Source of the DNA: Streptomyces sp. NBC_01431
GTDB lineage: Bacteria; Actinomycetota; Actinomycetes; Streptomycetales; Streptomycetaceae
Assembly (NCBI RefSeq): GCF_036231355.1
Contig: NZ_CP109496.1
Location: 2,542,001-2,606,000, forward strand
Length of the DNA stretch: 64,000 nt
Direction: 5' to 3'
Shown: positions 20,888 to 30,016 of the stretch, in pieces
Numbering within the stretch: position 1 is the stretch's first letter
Layout: each line of letters starts with the position of its first letter
Notes under the pieces: generated by a model
The model's database searches: none
Seen by the model: only the letters and a program-made list of their open reading frames with translations
Told to the model about the DNA's origin: nothing
Position numbers and translations under genes: made by a program

Positions 20888-22057
20888 TCAGACCAGGCCT
20901 GCGGTGCGGGCGCGTTCGACGGCGGGGCCGATCGCTGCGGCGACCGCTTCGATGTCGGCTTCGGTGGAGGTGTGGCCGAGCGAGAAGCGCAGGGTGCCGC
21001 GGGCCAGGTCGGGGTCGGTTCCGGTGGCGAGCAGGACGTGGCTGGGCTGGGCGACGCCCGCGGTGCAGGCCGAGCCGGTGGAGCATTCGATGCCCTGCGC
21101 GTCGAGCAGCAGGAGGAGGGAGTCGCCTTCGCAGCCGGGGAAGGTGAAGTGGGCGTTGGCGGGCAGCCGGCCCGCCGGGTTCGGGTCGCCACCGAGGATC
21201 GCGTCGGGCACGGCCTTGTGCACGGCCGCAACGAGCCGGTCGCGCAGTGCGCCGATGTCGCGGGCGAAGGCGCCGCGCCGTTCGGCGGCGAGCCGGCCGG
21301 CGACCGCGAACGCGGCGATGGCGGGGACGTCGAGGGTGCCGGAGCGCACGTGCCGCTCCTGACCGCCGCCGTGCAGCACGGGTACGGGGGTGTACTCACG
21401 GCCGAGGAGCAGCGCGCCGATGCCGTACGGGCCGCCGATCTTGTGGCCGGAGACGGTCATCGCGGCGAGCCCGGAGGCGGCGAAGTCGACGTCGAGCTGA
21501 CCGAAGGCCTGCACGGCGTCGGCGTGCAGCGGGACGCCGAACTCCCGCGCCACCGCGGCCAGTTCGGCCACCGGCATGATCGTGCCGATCTCGTTGTTGG
21601 CCCACATGACGGTGGTCAGCGCGACATCGTCGGGGTTGCGCTCGATGGCTTCACGCAGCGCCTCGGGGTGGACCCTGCCGTACGGGTCGACGGGAAGGTA
21701 CTCGACCCTCGCGCCCTCGTGCTCGCCGAGCCAGTGCACCGCGTCGAGCACGGCGTGGTGCTCGACGGGGCTGGCGAGCACGCGGACGCGGCGCGGGTCG
21801 GCGGCGCGGCGGGCCCAGTACAGGCCCTTGACGGCGAGGTTGTCGGCCTCGGTCCCGCCGGCCGTGAAGACGACCTCGCTGGGTCGGGCGCCGAGGGACT
21901 CGGCGAGCTCCTCACGGGCCTCCTCGGCGGTGCGGCGGGCCCGCCGTCCGGCGGCGTGCAGCGAGGACGCGTTGCCGGTGGCGGTCAGCTGGGCGGTCAT
22001 CGCCCGGACCGCCTCCGGGAGCATCGGGGTGGTAGCGGCGTGGTCGAGGTAAGCCAT
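20888..22057 (-). CDS. Cysteine desulfurase (IscS/NifS family)
   Basis: A 389-residue class V aminotransferase-fold enzyme. The PLP lysine is Lys206 in SGHKIGGP; the mobile catalytic cysteine lies in [11 protein letters not shown] near residue 330; the N-terminus [10 protein letters not shown] is typical. It takes sulfur from cysteine as an enzyme persulfide and hands it to acceptors such as MnmA or iron-sulfur scaffolds. Its place next to mnmA on the same strand suggests that tRNA thiolation is a main task. Not part of a suf cluster. Confidence 0.95.
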   Translation of the reverse strand: MAYLDHAATTPMLPEAVRAMTAQLTATGNASSLHAAGRRARRTAEEAREELAESLGARPSEVVFTAGGTEADNLAVKGLYWARRAADPRRVRVLASPVEHHAVLDAVHWLGEHEGARVEYLPVDPYGRVHPEALREAIERNPDDVALTTVMWANNEIGTIMPVAELAAVAREFGVPLHADAVQAFGQLDVDFAASGLAAMTVSGHKIGGPYGIGALLLGREYTPVPVLHGGGQERHVRSGTLDVPAIAAFAVAGRLAAERRGAFARDIGALRDRLVAAVHKAVPDAILGGDPNPAGRLPANAHFTFPGCEGDSLLLLLDAQGIECSTGSACTAGVAQPSHVLLATGTDPDLARGTLRFSLGHTSTEADIEAVAAAIGPAVERARTAGLV

Positions 22058-22128
22058 GGTGGGCCCGATTCTACGAGCCGTGGCGGGCGGGCCGTGCCGC
22101 AGTTCCGGCCAGCGACCGAACTGAGGGT

Positions 22129-22398
22129 TCAGCCGTTGAGGCCCCAGGAGACGGTGTGGTCGGCCATGACCAGCGCGAGGAGCACGGCGAGATCGGCGAC
22201 GCCGAGCGCGAGGCCCAGCAGGGCGCGCCCGCGGCGCTTGGTCCCGTAGTACAGGGAGAGCGAGGCGAGCACGATGGCGATGGGGCCGAGGACGATGTTC
22301 ATCACGAGCAGGCCGAGCAGGCCGAGGACGAAGGCCGCGACGGCCATCCCGTCGGCGTCACGGTCCCGGGTGCGGCGGCGGATCACTGCGAGTTCCAT
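22129..22398 (-). CDS. DUF4190-domain small membrane protein
   Basis: An 89-residue protein with a short charged N-terminus ([13 protein letters not shown]) and two hydrophobic segments (about 20-45 and 58-78) joined by [13 protein letters not shown], the DUF4190 pattern. Function unknown; probably a membrane anchor. It starts 2 bp after the stop of the preceding 51-residue membrane protein and is surely co-transcribed with it. Confidence 0.85.
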   Translation of the reverse strand: MELAVIRRRTRDRDADGMAVAAFVLGLLGLLVMNIVLGPIAIVLASLSLYYGTKRRGRALLGLALGVADLAVLLALVMADHTVSWGLNG

Positions 22399-22400
22399 GG

Positions 22401-22556
22401 TCAGGCCTTCCGGTTAGAGAAGCGCTCACGGGCGGCGAAGATCAGGAGCCAGAGGACGATGGCGCCGCCGACGGCAAGGGTGACCGCCACCGGGAGGTGC
22501 GCCGCTGAGCCCAGCACGACCCCCAGGAGGAGGAGGGCTGCGACGAGGAAAAGCAT
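22401..22556 (-). CDS. Very small membrane protein (51 residues)
   Basis: The protein is nearly all membrane helix: MLFLVAALLLLGVVLGSAAH, then a second hydrophobic stretch (VAVTLAVGGAIVLWLLIFAA) and a basic tail (RERFSNRKA), so two helices with inside ends. The ATG at 22556 has AAAGGAA five nucleotides upstream; longer starts in the frame would remove the signal-like beginning. It is the first gene of a two-gene unit divergent from a TetR gene and may be its target. No family recognised with certainty. Confidence 0.75.
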   Translation of the reverse strand: MLFLVAALLLLGVVLGSAAHLPVAVTLAVGGAIVLWLLIFAARERFSNRKA

Positions 22557-22601
22557 GACGTTCCTTTCCCATTGGTCCGACCGCCGGGTCAACCGGCTTT
22601 C

Positions 22602-22619
22602 GGAGTACGACTGTTCACT
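22602..22619. promoter_or_regulatory. Second, weaker FabR/DesT-like operator candidate
   Basis: GGAGTACGACTGTTCACT is a poorer version of the palindrome at 22648. Its right half, TGTTCACT, is close to TGTTTACT there. It lies between the start of the small membrane protein and that stronger site, where it could repress the leftward transcript. Confidence 0.3.
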
Positions 22620-22647
22620 GACTACGCAGTCTAGTCTTCCCAAGTTC

Positions 22648-22665
22648 AGCGAACAGATGTTTACT
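22648..22665. promoter_or_regulatory. FabR/DesT-like palindromic operator
   Basis: AGCGAACAGATGTTTACT is an 18-bp imperfect palindrome (six of eight arm positions match). It resembles operators of the TetR-family fatty-acid regulators FabR and DesT (AGCGTACA.. / AGTGAACG..TGTTGACT, from memory). It ends 8 bp before the start codon of the TetR gene, so binding would block that gene and probably the divergent small membrane genes. Confidence 0.5.
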
Positions 22666-22672
22666 GAGTGGT

Positions 22673-23293
22673 ATGAGCCACACTCTCGGAATCCGGCAGG
22701 CCCAGAAGCAGAAGACCCGGCAGGCCCTCATGGACTCGGCGCTCCAGCTCCTGGAACACCAGAGTCTGAGCAGCCTCGGACTGCGCGAGGTCACCCGGGC
22801 CGTGGGGGTGGCGCCGGCCGCGTTCTACCGGCACTTCAAGGACACGGCCGACCTCGGGGTCGCGCTGGTCGACGCCGCGCTCGGCAGTCTGCACGACACG
22901 ATCCGCGCGGTGATCGTCACGACCGGCTCGGGCGAGGAACGCATCGACCGGGCGGTCGCCTTGATCGGCGCCCATGTGCGCACGCACCCGGCGCACGTCC
23001 GCTTCATCGCCCGTGAGCGGCACGGCGGGGTGGCCCCGGTCCGCGAGGCCATCGGCGTACAGCTGCGGCGCTTCGCGGACGAGGTGGCCGAGGCGCTCGG
23101 CACGGACCCGGAGTCGGCGGGCTGGACGCGGGCGGACCTGCGCATGCTGGCCGGGGTCTACGTCGACCACATGGTGATGACGGCGTCGGCCCTGCTGGAA
23201 GGCAACGAGGAAGGCCATGAAGAGGCCGTCCTCACCACAGCCCGCGCGCAGCTCCGCCTGGTCGCGCTGGGCCGCCGCCACTGGCTGGACTAA
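22673..23293 (+). CDS. TetR-family transcriptional regulator (FabR-like)
   Basis: A 206-residue TetR protein. The N-terminal helix-turn-helix is clear (KTRQALMDSALQLL, LGLREVTRAVGVAPAAFYRHFKD), followed by an all-helical ligand domain with HVRTHPAHVRFIARERHGG, a block typical of the FabR/DesT subfamily. Such proteins sense acyl-CoA or acyl-ACP saturation and adjust membrane lipid synthesis. The operator-like palindrome directly upstream fits this and suggests autoregulation. Targets in the window would be the divergent small membrane proteins; a desaturase gene is not seen here. Confidence 0.88.
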   Translation: MSHTLGIRQAQKQKTRQALMDSALQLLEHQSLSSLGLREVTRAVGVAPAAFYRHFKDTADLGVALVDAALGSLHDTIRAVIVTTGSGEERIDRAVALIGAHVRTHPAHVRFIARERHGGVAPVREAIGVQLRRFADEVAEALGTDPESAGWTRADLRMLAGVYVDHMVMTASALLEGNEEGHEEAVLTTARAQLRLVALGRRHWLD

Positions 23294-23303
23294 GGGGTGA
23301 CGA

Positions 23304-24281
23304 CTAAGGCGTGACCCCCGGGCCGGCGGCGTACAGCCGGACCAGTTCGGCGGCCGCCTCGGCCATGACCTTCCGGGCGGCGGGCGGCTCAAGGACCTCA
23401 AGGCTCTCGCCGAAGCTCAACAGCTGGCGAACGGCGCGCAGTTCGGTGACCGCGAGCTCCACGGTGGCCCACTCCCCCGCCGCATCCGGCTCGGGCCGGG
23501 CGGTCAGCTGCGCGCCATGGAGGCGTACGAACATGTCGAGGCGGTCGTCGCGCACCCGGGCGCGCACCAGGACCTCCGCGGGGCGCCGCTCGACCTGGCG
23601 GCGCAACTGCTCCCACACATCAACGAGTTCGGCCCCGCGCCTGCGCCGCACCGGCTCGTCGGTCAGCGTGGCGGACCGGACCCGCTCGGCGCGGAACAGC
23701 CGGGGCGCGCCGCGGTGGTCGGCGACGAGGTACCAGACACCGGCCTTCACGACGAGTCCGTACGGGTCGACGGTGTACGTGTTGGGCGTCTTCGCCCCGC
23801 TGTGCCGGTAGCGCAGCCGCAGGCGGCGGTCGGCGAAGACGGCGGTGTTGAGCACGTCGAGGTCGACCGCGGGGGCGGCCGTACGCATCCATCGCTCGGG
23901 GTCGACGAGGATGCGACGGCTGGTCAACTCCGCGGCGGGGCGATGCGGTTCGGGCAGCGCGGCCATGACCTTGCGCAGGGCCGAGCCGAGCGCGTCGTCG
24001 AGCCCCAGGGCGGTGTGCGCGCCCTGGGCGGCCAGGACGAACAGGGCGCGGGACTCGTCCGCGGTGAGCCCGGTGACGTCCGTGCGGTAGCCGGGGAGGA
24101 GGGCGACGCCGCCGTGGCGGCCGCGCTCGGTGTAGACGGGGACGCCGGAGGCCGAGAGCGCCTCGATGTCGCGGTAGACGGTCCGTACGGAGACGTCGAG
24201 GCGGTCGGCGAGTTCGGTGGCGGGGACGAGGCCGCGGGTCTGGAGCAGGAGGAGGATCGAGAGCAGCCGGTCGGATTTCAC
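23304..24281 (-). CDS. WYL-domain transcriptional regulator (YafY/DeoR-like)
   Basis: A 325-residue regulator. Residues 1-60 form a winged helix-turn-helix (DRLLSILLLLQTRGLVPATELADRL, SVRTVYRDIEAL). The middle holds the WYL domain (GLVVKAGVWYLVADHRG around 180-196), and a C-terminal WCX extension follows. WYL domains bind nucleic-acid or nucleotide ligands. The thioesterase gene lies just upstream on the same strand and may be in one transcript (48-bp gap). Effector and targets unknown. Confidence 0.92.
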   Translation of the reverse strand: MKSDRLLSILLLLQTRGLVPATELADRLDVSVRTVYRDIEALSASGVPVYTERGRHGGVALLPGYRTDVTGLTADESRALFVLAAQGAHTALGLDDALGSALRKVMAALPEPHRPAAELTSRRILVDPERWMRTAAPAVDLDVLNTAVFADRRLRLRYRHSGAKTPNTYTVDPYGLVVKAGVWYLVADHRGAPRLFRAERVRSATLTDEPVRRRRGAELVDVWEQLRRQVERRPAEVLVRARVRDDRLDMFVRLHGAQLTARPEPDAAGEWATVELAVTELRAVRQLLSFGESLEVLEPPAARKVMAEAAAELVRLYAAGPGVTP

Positions 24282-24329
24282 GGCCCCAGGATGCCCGAGC
24301 GGAGATCTTCGCCCGCCCCGAGTTCCCCG

Positions 24330-25199
24330 TCAGCCCCGGGGCGCCCGCGCCAGTTGGCGGGACTGGGCCACCAGGCGGTCTGCGGTGTCCCAGACTTCGG
24401 CGTCCTCCTCCAGGAAGCCGCCTGCCAGGTTCCGCGTCGTGATGGACACCCGCAGCGGGCCCGGTGCCGGCCGGCACCGGATGTGAGTGGTCAGTTCGAC
24501 CGTGGGCGTCCAGCCCTGCAGCCCGAGCTCGAAGGAGGTCGGCGGCAGCGCGTCCACCGTGAGCAGCAGCGAGAGCGGATCGGCGTCGCGGCCGTCCGCG
24601 AGCCCGAACCACCCGCGCATCTCGCCCTTCCCGGACGGCGCGCCCACCGCCCAGCCGAGCGTCGTCGGGTCGAGCTTGAGCATGAGGCGGTCGGTGATCG
24701 CGGAGCTGCCGGGGATCGGCGGCCGGCTGCCGTCGGGGGCGTCCGTCGCGCCGATGCAGTGCGAGAGCGGCGGCATCGCGGGGGGCTTCGCCGTGGTGCG
24801 CACGTCGTCGGGGAGCGCGTCCAGGTCCCCGTACGAGGCGAGCACCCGGATGCGTTCGACCTCCGCGCCGTTCTCGTCGCGCTGGAAGAGCGAGGCCTGC
24901 CCGGTGGAGAGGGTGCGGCCGGCGCGCACCACCTCGGTACGGATGACGGCGGGCCCCGGCACCGACGGCGTGAGGTAGTGCGCGGAGACCGTGAACGGGT
25001 CCGGATGCGGCAGGGCGTCGCCGAGGGCGCGGCCGAGCAGTGCGAGGAGATAGCCGCCGTTGACGGCGTGGATGATGGTCCAGCCGGCCGAGAGCTCCGC
25101 GTCGTAGACCCCCGCCTCGCGCAGGGTGACGGCGGTGTCGCGGTCGAACTCGCTGTCCCCGATCGCGGCGGGGAGTACTGGTGACGATGCCTGTGCCAT
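24330..25199 (-). CDS. Acyl-CoA thioesterase-like protein (double hotdog)
   Basis: A 289-residue protein with two hotdog domains, of the TesB-like thioesterase family found in actinomycetes. The N-terminal part shows AGWTIIHAVNGGYLLALL and FTVSAHYLTP; the C-terminal repeat shows SFELGLQGWTPTVELTTHI and RVSITTRNLAGGFLEEDAEVWD. It should hydrolyse acyl-CoA esters. ATG 25199 is chosen; a GTG three codons earlier is possible. A TetR-type motif lies immediately upstream. Confidence 0.88.
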   Translation of the reverse strand: MAQASSPVLPAAIGDSEFDRDTAVTLREAGVYDAELSAGWTIIHAVNGGYLLALLGRALGDALPHPDPFTVSAHYLTPSVPGPAVIRTEVVRAGRTLSTGQASLFQRDENGAEVERIRVLASYGDLDALPDDVRTTAKPPAMPPLSHCIGATDAPDGSRPPIPGSSAITDRLMLKLDPTTLGWAVGAPSGKGEMRGWFGLADGRDADPLSLLLTVDALPPTSFELGLQGWTPTVELTTHIRCRPAPGPLRVSITTRNLAGGFLEEDAEVWDTADRLVAQSRQLARAPRG

Positions 25200-25222
25200 G
25201 CGCAGCACCGTACACCGATAAA

Positions 25223-25235
25223 TTACTGAGCGGTA
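25223..25235. promoter_or_regulatory. TTACTGAGCGGTA motif upstream of the thioesterase gene
   Basis: TTACTGAGCGGTA (containing the partly palindromic TACNGNNCNGTA) sits about 25 bp upstream of the thioesterase start. A 12-of-13 match, TTACTGAGTGGTA, overlaps the start codon of the TetR gene at 22661-22673. This suggests one regulator for both genes, possibly that TetR protein. Confidence 0.35.
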
Positions 25236-25266
25236 GCTTTTTGCGAGCCCGGGTGTCGGGCAGCCC

Positions 25267-25926
25267 CTACGACTCCTCCAGCGTCGAGCTCCGCCGGTGC
25301 CAGGCTCTCGGCGCCCGCCAGTGGTACTTGAGCGCGGCGATCCTCAGCAGGAACGCCGTGACCACCGCGACTCCGCTGGTCCCGGCGTTCAGCACGTCGA
25401 AGCGGATGAACAGGACCACCATCGTGGCGCCGACGATCGCGGGCACCGCGTACAGATCGCGGTCCCAGCGCAGCAGCGAGGGGACCTCGTTGGCGAGGAC
25501 GTCGCGCAGCACGCCGCCGCCCACCGCCGTCGCCAGACCCAGCACCGCCGACGAGGTGAGCCCGAGGCCGTAGTCGTACGCCTTGATCGTGCCCGTCACG
25601 CAGAACAGGCCGAGGCCCGCGGCGTCGAAGACGTTGACCGCGTTCTGGGTGCGTTCGACCTCGGGGTGCAGGAAGAAGACGAGGGCGGTGGCGAGCAGCG
25701 GGCAGACGAAGTACCCGAGATCATTGAAGGCGGCCGGCGGGACGGCGCCGATGACGATGTCGCGGAACAGCCCCCCGCCCAGCGCGGTGACCTCGGCGAG
25801 CACCGCGATGCCGAACACGTCGAAGTTCTTGCGCACGGCGAGCAGGGCGCCCGAAATGGCGAAGACGAAGATTCCGACGAGGTCGAGCCAATGCTGGACG
25901 GAGGGACTGAACAGTTCGTGGAGCAC
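25267..25926 (-). CDS. TRIC-family (UPF0126) cation channel protein
   Basis: A 219-residue membrane protein with about seven helices in two inverted halves, each marked by a glycine-rich helix break: ALGGGLFRDIVIGAVPP in the first and AVGGGVLRDVLANEVPS in the second. These are the signatures of bacterial trimeric intracellular cation channels, which pass K+ or other monovalent cations. GTG start at 25926. The M1 peptidase gene is 46 bp upstream on the same strand. Confidence 0.93.
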   Translation of the reverse strand: MLHELFSPSVQHWLDLVGIFVFAISGALLAVRKNFDVFGIAVLAEVTALGGGLFRDIVIGAVPPAAFNDLGYFVCPLLATALVFFLHPEVERTQNAVNVFDAAGLGLFCVTGTIKAYDYGLGLTSSAVLGLATAVGGGVLRDVLANEVPSLLRWDRDLYAVPAIVGATMVVLFIRFDVLNAGTSGVAVVTAFLLRIAALKYHWRAPRAWHRRSSTLEES

Positions 25927-25972
25927 CCGCCATTTTTACGCATGGCGGGGCTCGGTCATGCACACGCCGGGC

Positions 25973-27376
25973 TCAGAGCGCGGGCTTGCCCGTGTCGTGG
26001 ATCCACTTCTGGAACAGATCGCCGAGCGACTGGCCCGAGACGTGCTCGGCCAGCCGCACGAAGTCGTCGGTGGAGGCGTTGCCGTAGCCGTGCAGCTTGG
26101 TCCAGGCCGGCAGGAGCTTGAAGAAGGCCTGGTCGCCGATGCGTTCGCGGAGCGCCTGGAGCATCATCGCGCCGCGCTGGTAGACCGCCTGGGAGAACAT
26201 CGTGTCCCGCTTCGGGTCGGCCACCTCGATCTTCCAGAAGTCGGAGGTGGCCGCGATCGAGTTGTAGGTGGCGAGGAAGGAGTCGTGCGCCGACCTGGTG
26301 CCGCGGTGCTCGGCCCACAGCCACTGGGCGTAGGTCGCGAAGCCCTCGTTGAGCCAGATGTCCTTCCACCGGTGGACCGAGACGTCGTCGCCGAACCACT
26401 GGTGGGCGAGCTCGTGGACGATGGTCGACTCGGACCGCACCGCCGAATAGCTCGGCTTGGTCTGGGTCTCCAGCGAGAACCCGGCTTCCGGCATGTCGTC
26501 GACGACCGCGCCGGTCTCCTCGAACGGATACGGACCGAAGAGCTTGGACCAGTAGTCGGTGGCCTCCGCCGTCACCGCGTAGACGTCGACCGTGTTCTGG
26601 TGGGCGAGCACGGGGTCGATGGCGACGTAGATGGGCGTGCCCCCGGGCGTCCGGCCCGTCTTCACGTCGAACTTGCCTATGGAGGCGGTGGCCAGATAGG
26701 TCGCCATCGGCTTGGTCTCGCGCCAGTGGAAGTACGAACGGCCGCCGCGGTCATGGGAGTCGACGAGGGTCCCGTTGGAGACACCGGTCAGGCCCTTCGG
26801 CGCGTCGATGCGGATGTCGTACGTCGCCTTGTCGGAGGGGTGGTCGCTGGAGGGGAACCAGGTGGAGGCGGCGTTCGGCTCGCAGGCCACGAAGACGCCG
26901 TCCTTGGTCTTCATCCAGCCGTAGTCGGAGCCGAAGACGATCGGGCCGTTCAGCGGCATGGGCACGCCGCCGTAGGCGACGCTCACCTCGAACCGCTCGC
27001 CCTTGCGCAGCCGGTGGCGCGGGGTGATGACGATCTCGTCGCGGGTTCTGGTGAAGTCGGCGGGCTTTCCGTTCACCCGGATCGAGTCGACGGTGAGCTT
27101 CTGGAGGTCGAGGTCGAAGCTGGAGAGGTTCTGGGTGGCACGGGCGGTGAGGGTGGTGTGCCCGTCCAGCCGCCCGGAACCGGGGTCGTAACTCACCCCG
27201 AGGTCGTAGTGCAGGGCGTCGAAACCACCGTTGCCCATATCGGGGAAGTAGGGATCACCAATACCCGGGGCGCCCGGTGAGGCGGCGGGTGCGGCGGCGA
27301 TGGTGAACCCGGCGGCCACCGCGGTGGCGAGGGCGAGCAGCCGGGAGGGATGACGTGCCGAACGGGAGAGCGCCAT
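25973..27376 (-). CDS. Secreted M1-family zinc metallopeptidase
   Basis: A 467-residue aminopeptidase N-like protein. Residues 1-35 form a Sec signal (basic, then LLALATAVAAGFTIAAAPAA). The zinc site is complete: VHELAHQWFGDD and, 18 residues later, NEGFATY. The exopeptidase motif GxMEN is replaced by AGFSLETQT, a variant met in some bacterial M1 proteins. The family's extra C-terminal domains are missing, so it is a short two-domain member. ATG 27376 is chosen because it begins the signal peptide and has AAGGG nine nucleotides upstream. It should trim peptides outside the cell, near a peptide importer operon. Confidence 0.92.
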   Translation of the reverse strand: MALSRSARHPSRLLALATAVAAGFTIAAAPAASPGAPGIGDPYFPDMGNGGFDALHYDLGVSYDPGSGRLDGHTTLTARATQNLSSFDLDLQKLTVDSIRVNGKPADFTRTRDEIVITPRHRLRKGERFEVSVAYGGVPMPLNGPIVFGSDYGWMKTKDGVFVACEPNAASTWFPSSDHPSDKATYDIRIDAPKGLTGVSNGTLVDSHDRGGRSYFHWRETKPMATYLATASIGKFDVKTGRTPGGTPIYVAIDPVLAHQNTVDVYAVTAEATDYWSKLFGPYPFEETGAVVDDMPEAGFSLETQTKPSYSAVRSESTIVHELAHQWFGDDVSVHRWKDIWLNEGFATYAQWLWAEHRGTRSAHDSFLATYNSIAATSDFWKIEVADPKRDTMFSQAVYQRGAMMLQALRERIGDQAFFKLLPAWTKLHGYGNASTDDFVRLAEHVSGQSLGDLFQKWIHDTGKPAL

Positions 27377-27470
27377 GAGTCTGCCCTTCGAACGCGTGCC
27401 GAGATAAGGACACGCAGACTCTGCACTCTCCCGTTTCGGCATGAACATGACTTTGCCGAACTGTCATGCC

Positions 27471-28898
27471 TTACTTGTCGGTTGACTCCTGAACGGTGTC
27501 GTCCGGTCCGTCTTCACCGGCCGAAGCCGCCACAGCGTCCGGCTTCTTCGAAGCGGCCGAAGCCTTCGGAGCGTCCGAAGTCTCCGAAGCCTCAGGCTCG
27601 ACCGCGGCCTTCGGAGCGTCCGAAGTCTCCGAAGCCTCAGGCTCGACCGCGGCCTTCGGAGCGTCCGAAGTCTTCGGAGCGTCCGAAGCCTCAGGCTCGA
27701 CCGCGGCCTTCGGCGCGTCCGGGGTCTCGACGGCCTCGGCGGCCTCCGTTCCGGCCTCTGCACCGGCCTCCGCGGACTCGTCCGCGGTCGTCGCCTCGAC
27801 GGGCGTCGCGACCTCGATCGACTCCCTGGCCTGCGCCGGCACCGACTCCCCCGGCGCCTGGTCCGGAGCGTTCTCCGGGTGGTGGCAGGCCACCTGCTGG
27901 CCGGGCTTCAGCTCCAGGAGCGGCGGCTCCTGCGTCTTGCAGATCTCCGTCGCCTTCCAGCACCGGGTGTGGAACCGGCAGCCGCTCGGCGGCGAGATCG
28001 GCGAGGGGACATCGCCCTTGAGCAGGATGCGGTCGCTCTTCATGCCGCGCCGCTTGGGGTCCGGCACCGGCACCGCGGACATCAGCGCCTTGGTGTACGG
28101 GTGCATCGGCGCCGCGTACAGCGACTTGCGGTCGGCCAGCTCCACGATCTTGCCGAGGTACATCACCGCGATCCGGTCCGAGACGTGCCGGATGACCGAC
28201 AGGTCGTGCGCGATGATCACGTACGTCAGGCCGAGCTCCTGCTGGAGGTCGTCGAGAAGGTTGACCACCTGCGCCTGGATCGACACGTCGAGCGCCGAGA
28301 CCGGCTCGTCCGCGACGACCAGCTTCGGGTTGAGCGCGAGCGCACGGGCGATGCCGATGCGCTGGCGCTGGCCGCCGGAGAACTCGTGCGGATAGCGGTT
28401 GTAGTGCTCGGGGTTGAGGCCCACCAGCTCCATCAGCCGCTGGACCTCCTTCTTCACCCCGCCCTCGGGCGTGACCCCCTGGAGCCGGAAGGGGGTGGAG
28501 ACGATCCCGCCGATGGTGTGGCGCGGGTTCAGCGAACCGTACGGGTCCTGGAAGATCATCTGGACGTCACGGCGCAGCGGGCGGATCTTCCCCGCCGACA
28601 TGTGCGTGATGTCCTGCCCTTCGAACTCGACCTTGCCGCCGGTCGGTTCGAGCAGCCGCGTGATGAGCCGCCCCATGGTCGACTTGCCGCAGCCCGACTC
28701 ACCGACGACGCCGAGGGTCTCCCCGGGGCGCACGTCGAAGGAGAGGCCGTCGACGGCCTTGACCGCGCTGGTCGCCCGGCCGAGCAGCCCCTTCTTGATG
28801 GGGAAGTGCTTGACCAGCCCCTCCACCTTCAGGAGCGGTTCCGGCGAGGCCTCCGGCTGCTTCGGGATCGCCTTCTCGGCTGACTTCTTCTCACTCAC
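27471..28898 (-). CDS. Oligopeptide ABC transporter ATP-binding protein (OppF/DppF-like) with repetitive tail
   Basis: A 475-residue protein. The ATPase core has Walker [10 protein letters not shown] near residues 66-74, the signature [14 protein letters not shown], Walker [12 protein letters not shown], and the OppF-type C-terminal cysteine segment ([14 protein letters not shown]). After about residue 360 comes a long tail rich in Ala, Glu, Pro and Ser, with three nearly identical 15-residue units [15 protein letters not shown]. It should power peptide import with OppD. The GTG start overlaps the OppD stop by four bases (GTGA). The family normally ends before the tail. Confidence 0.94.
   Translation of the reverse strand: MSEKKSAEKAIPKQPEASPEPLLKVEGLVKHFPIKKGLLGRATSAVKAVDGLSFDVRPGETLGVVGESGCGKSTMGRLITRLLEPTGGKVEFEGQDITHMSAGKIRPLRRDVQMIFQDPYGSLNPRHTIGGIVSTPFRLQGVTPEGGVKKEVQRLMELVGLNPEHYNRYPHEFSGGQRQRIGIARALALNPKLVVADEPVSALDVSIQAQVVNLLDDLQQELGLTYVIIAHDLSVIRHVSDRIAVMYLGKIVELADRKSLYAAPMHPYTKALMSAVPVPDPKRRGMKSDRILLKGDVPSPISPPSGCRFHTRCWKATEICKTQEPPLLELKPGQQVACHHPENAPDQAPGESVPAQARESIEVATPVEATTADESAEAGAEAGTEAAEAVETPDAPKAAVEPEASDAPKTSDAPKAAVEPEASETSDAPKAAVEPEASETSDAPKASAASKKPDAVAASAGEDGPDDTVQESTDK
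27565..27708 (-). repeat. 45-bp tandem repeat inside the OppF-like gene
   Basis: Two copies of a 45-bp unit at 27565-27609 and 27610-27654 are identical, and a third at 27655-27708 carries a 9-bp insertion. They encode the repeated 15-residue unit in the C-terminal tail. Near identity at DNA level points to recent slippage or recombination. Confidence 0.85.
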
Positions 28899-30016
28899 AG
28901 CTTCGGCGCAATCTCTTCGGTCCAGATACGGGTCCGCTCCTCCTGCGACATGTGGCAGGCCGAGAAGTGACCGCTGCCGCCGTCGCCGTCCCACTCCGTG
29001 AGCTCGGGGCGCACGGTGCGGGTGACGTTGTCCTTCGGCACGTCCGCGTACGGGCAGCGCGGGTTGAAGGCGCAGCCGGACGGCACGTTGATGAGGGACG
29101 GCGGCTGGCCCTTGACCGGGATGAGCCGGTCGGTCTCCTCGCGGTCGATCCGCGGCATGGACCCCAACAGGCCCCAGGTGTAAGGGTGTTGGGGGTTGTA
29201 GAAGACCTGCTCGGCCGGACCGCGCTCGATGCAGCGGCCGCCGTACATCACCAGGAGCTTGTCGGCCATCTCGGCGACCACACCCAGGTCGTGGGTGATC
29301 ATGATGACCGCGGAGCCGAACTCCTTCTGCAGGTCCCGGATCAGGTCCAGGATCTGCGCCTGGACGGTGACGTCCAGGGCGGTGGTGGGTTCGTCGGCGA
29401 TGAGCAGCTCGGGGTTGTTCACCAGCGACATCGCGATCATCGCGCGCTGGCGCATACCGCCGGAGAACTCGTGCGGGTAGCCGTCGACGCGCTTGGCGGG
29501 CTCGGGGATGCCGACTCGGTCGAGCATCTCGATGGCGCGGGTGCGGGCGACCTTCTTGGTGACGTCGTGGTGGACCCGGTAAGCCTCCACGATCTGCTTG
29601 CCCACCGTGTAGTACGGGTGCATCGCGGACAGCGGGTCCTGGAAGATCATCGCCATCTTGCGGCCGCGCAGCCGCCGCACGTGGTCGGCCTCGGCCCCGA
29701 TCAGTTCCTCGCCGTCCAGCCAGACCTCGCCGGAGATCGTGACGTTGGGCGCGGTGCGGTGCAGGCCCATGATGCCGAGCGAGGTCACCGACTTGCCGGA
29801 GCCCGACTCACCCACGATGCCGAGGGTTTCACCGGGCTTGATGTCGAAGCTGACACCGTCGACCGACTTGACCACGCCGTCGGGCGTGTCGAAGTGGATG
29901 CGCAGGTCCCGTACGGACAGGAACGCGTCGTCGCTGCCCGGCGGACGAGCCGGCTCCGGCTCGCTGACGGTGGCCGTCGCGGTACCGACGGTCTGCTCCT
30001 TGGATTCCTCGCTCAC
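28895..30016 (-). CDS. Oligopeptide ABC transporter ATP-binding protein (OppD/DppD-like)
   Basis: A 373-residue ABC ATPase: Walker [10 protein letters not shown], the signature [14 protein letters not shown], Walker [13 protein letters not shown], and the oligopeptide-specific C-terminal segment with cysteines ([12 protein letters not shown]). It has an N-terminal extension of about 25 residues that is Glu/Pro/Ala-rich. It forms the ATPase heterodimer with the next gene. Start GTG 30016 overlaps the permease stop (GTGA), and its stop overlaps the next start in the same way, so translation is coupled. Confidence 0.95.
   Translation of the reverse strand: MSEESKEQTVGTATATVSEPEPARPPGSDDAFLSVRDLRIHFDTPDGVVKSVDGVSFDIKPGETLGIVGESGSGKSVTSLGIMGLHRTAPNVTISGEVWLDGEELIGAEADHVRRLRGRKMAMIFQDPLSAMHPYYTVGKQIVEAYRVHHDVTKKVARTRAIEMLDRVGIPEPAKRVDGYPHEFSGGMRQRAMIAMSLVNNPELLIADEPTTALDVTVQAQILDLIRDLQKEFGSAVIMITHDLGVVAEMADKLLVMYGGRCIERGPAEQVFYNPQHPYTWGLLGSMPRIDREETDRLIPVKGQPPSLINVPSGCAFNPRCPYADVPKDNVTRTVRPELTEWDGDGGSGHFSACHMSQEERTRIWTEEIAPKL

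Noticed and set aside
27438..27470. Inverted repeat GGCATGA/TCATGCC after the OppF-like gene as terminator
   Set aside because: A 7-bp stem with a 19-nt loop is too weak to support by itself.
27471..27830. Frameshift or fusion explaining the odd OppF tail
   Set aside because: The reading frame and codon bias continue smoothly and the repeats keep the frame, so a genuine repetitive tail is more likely.
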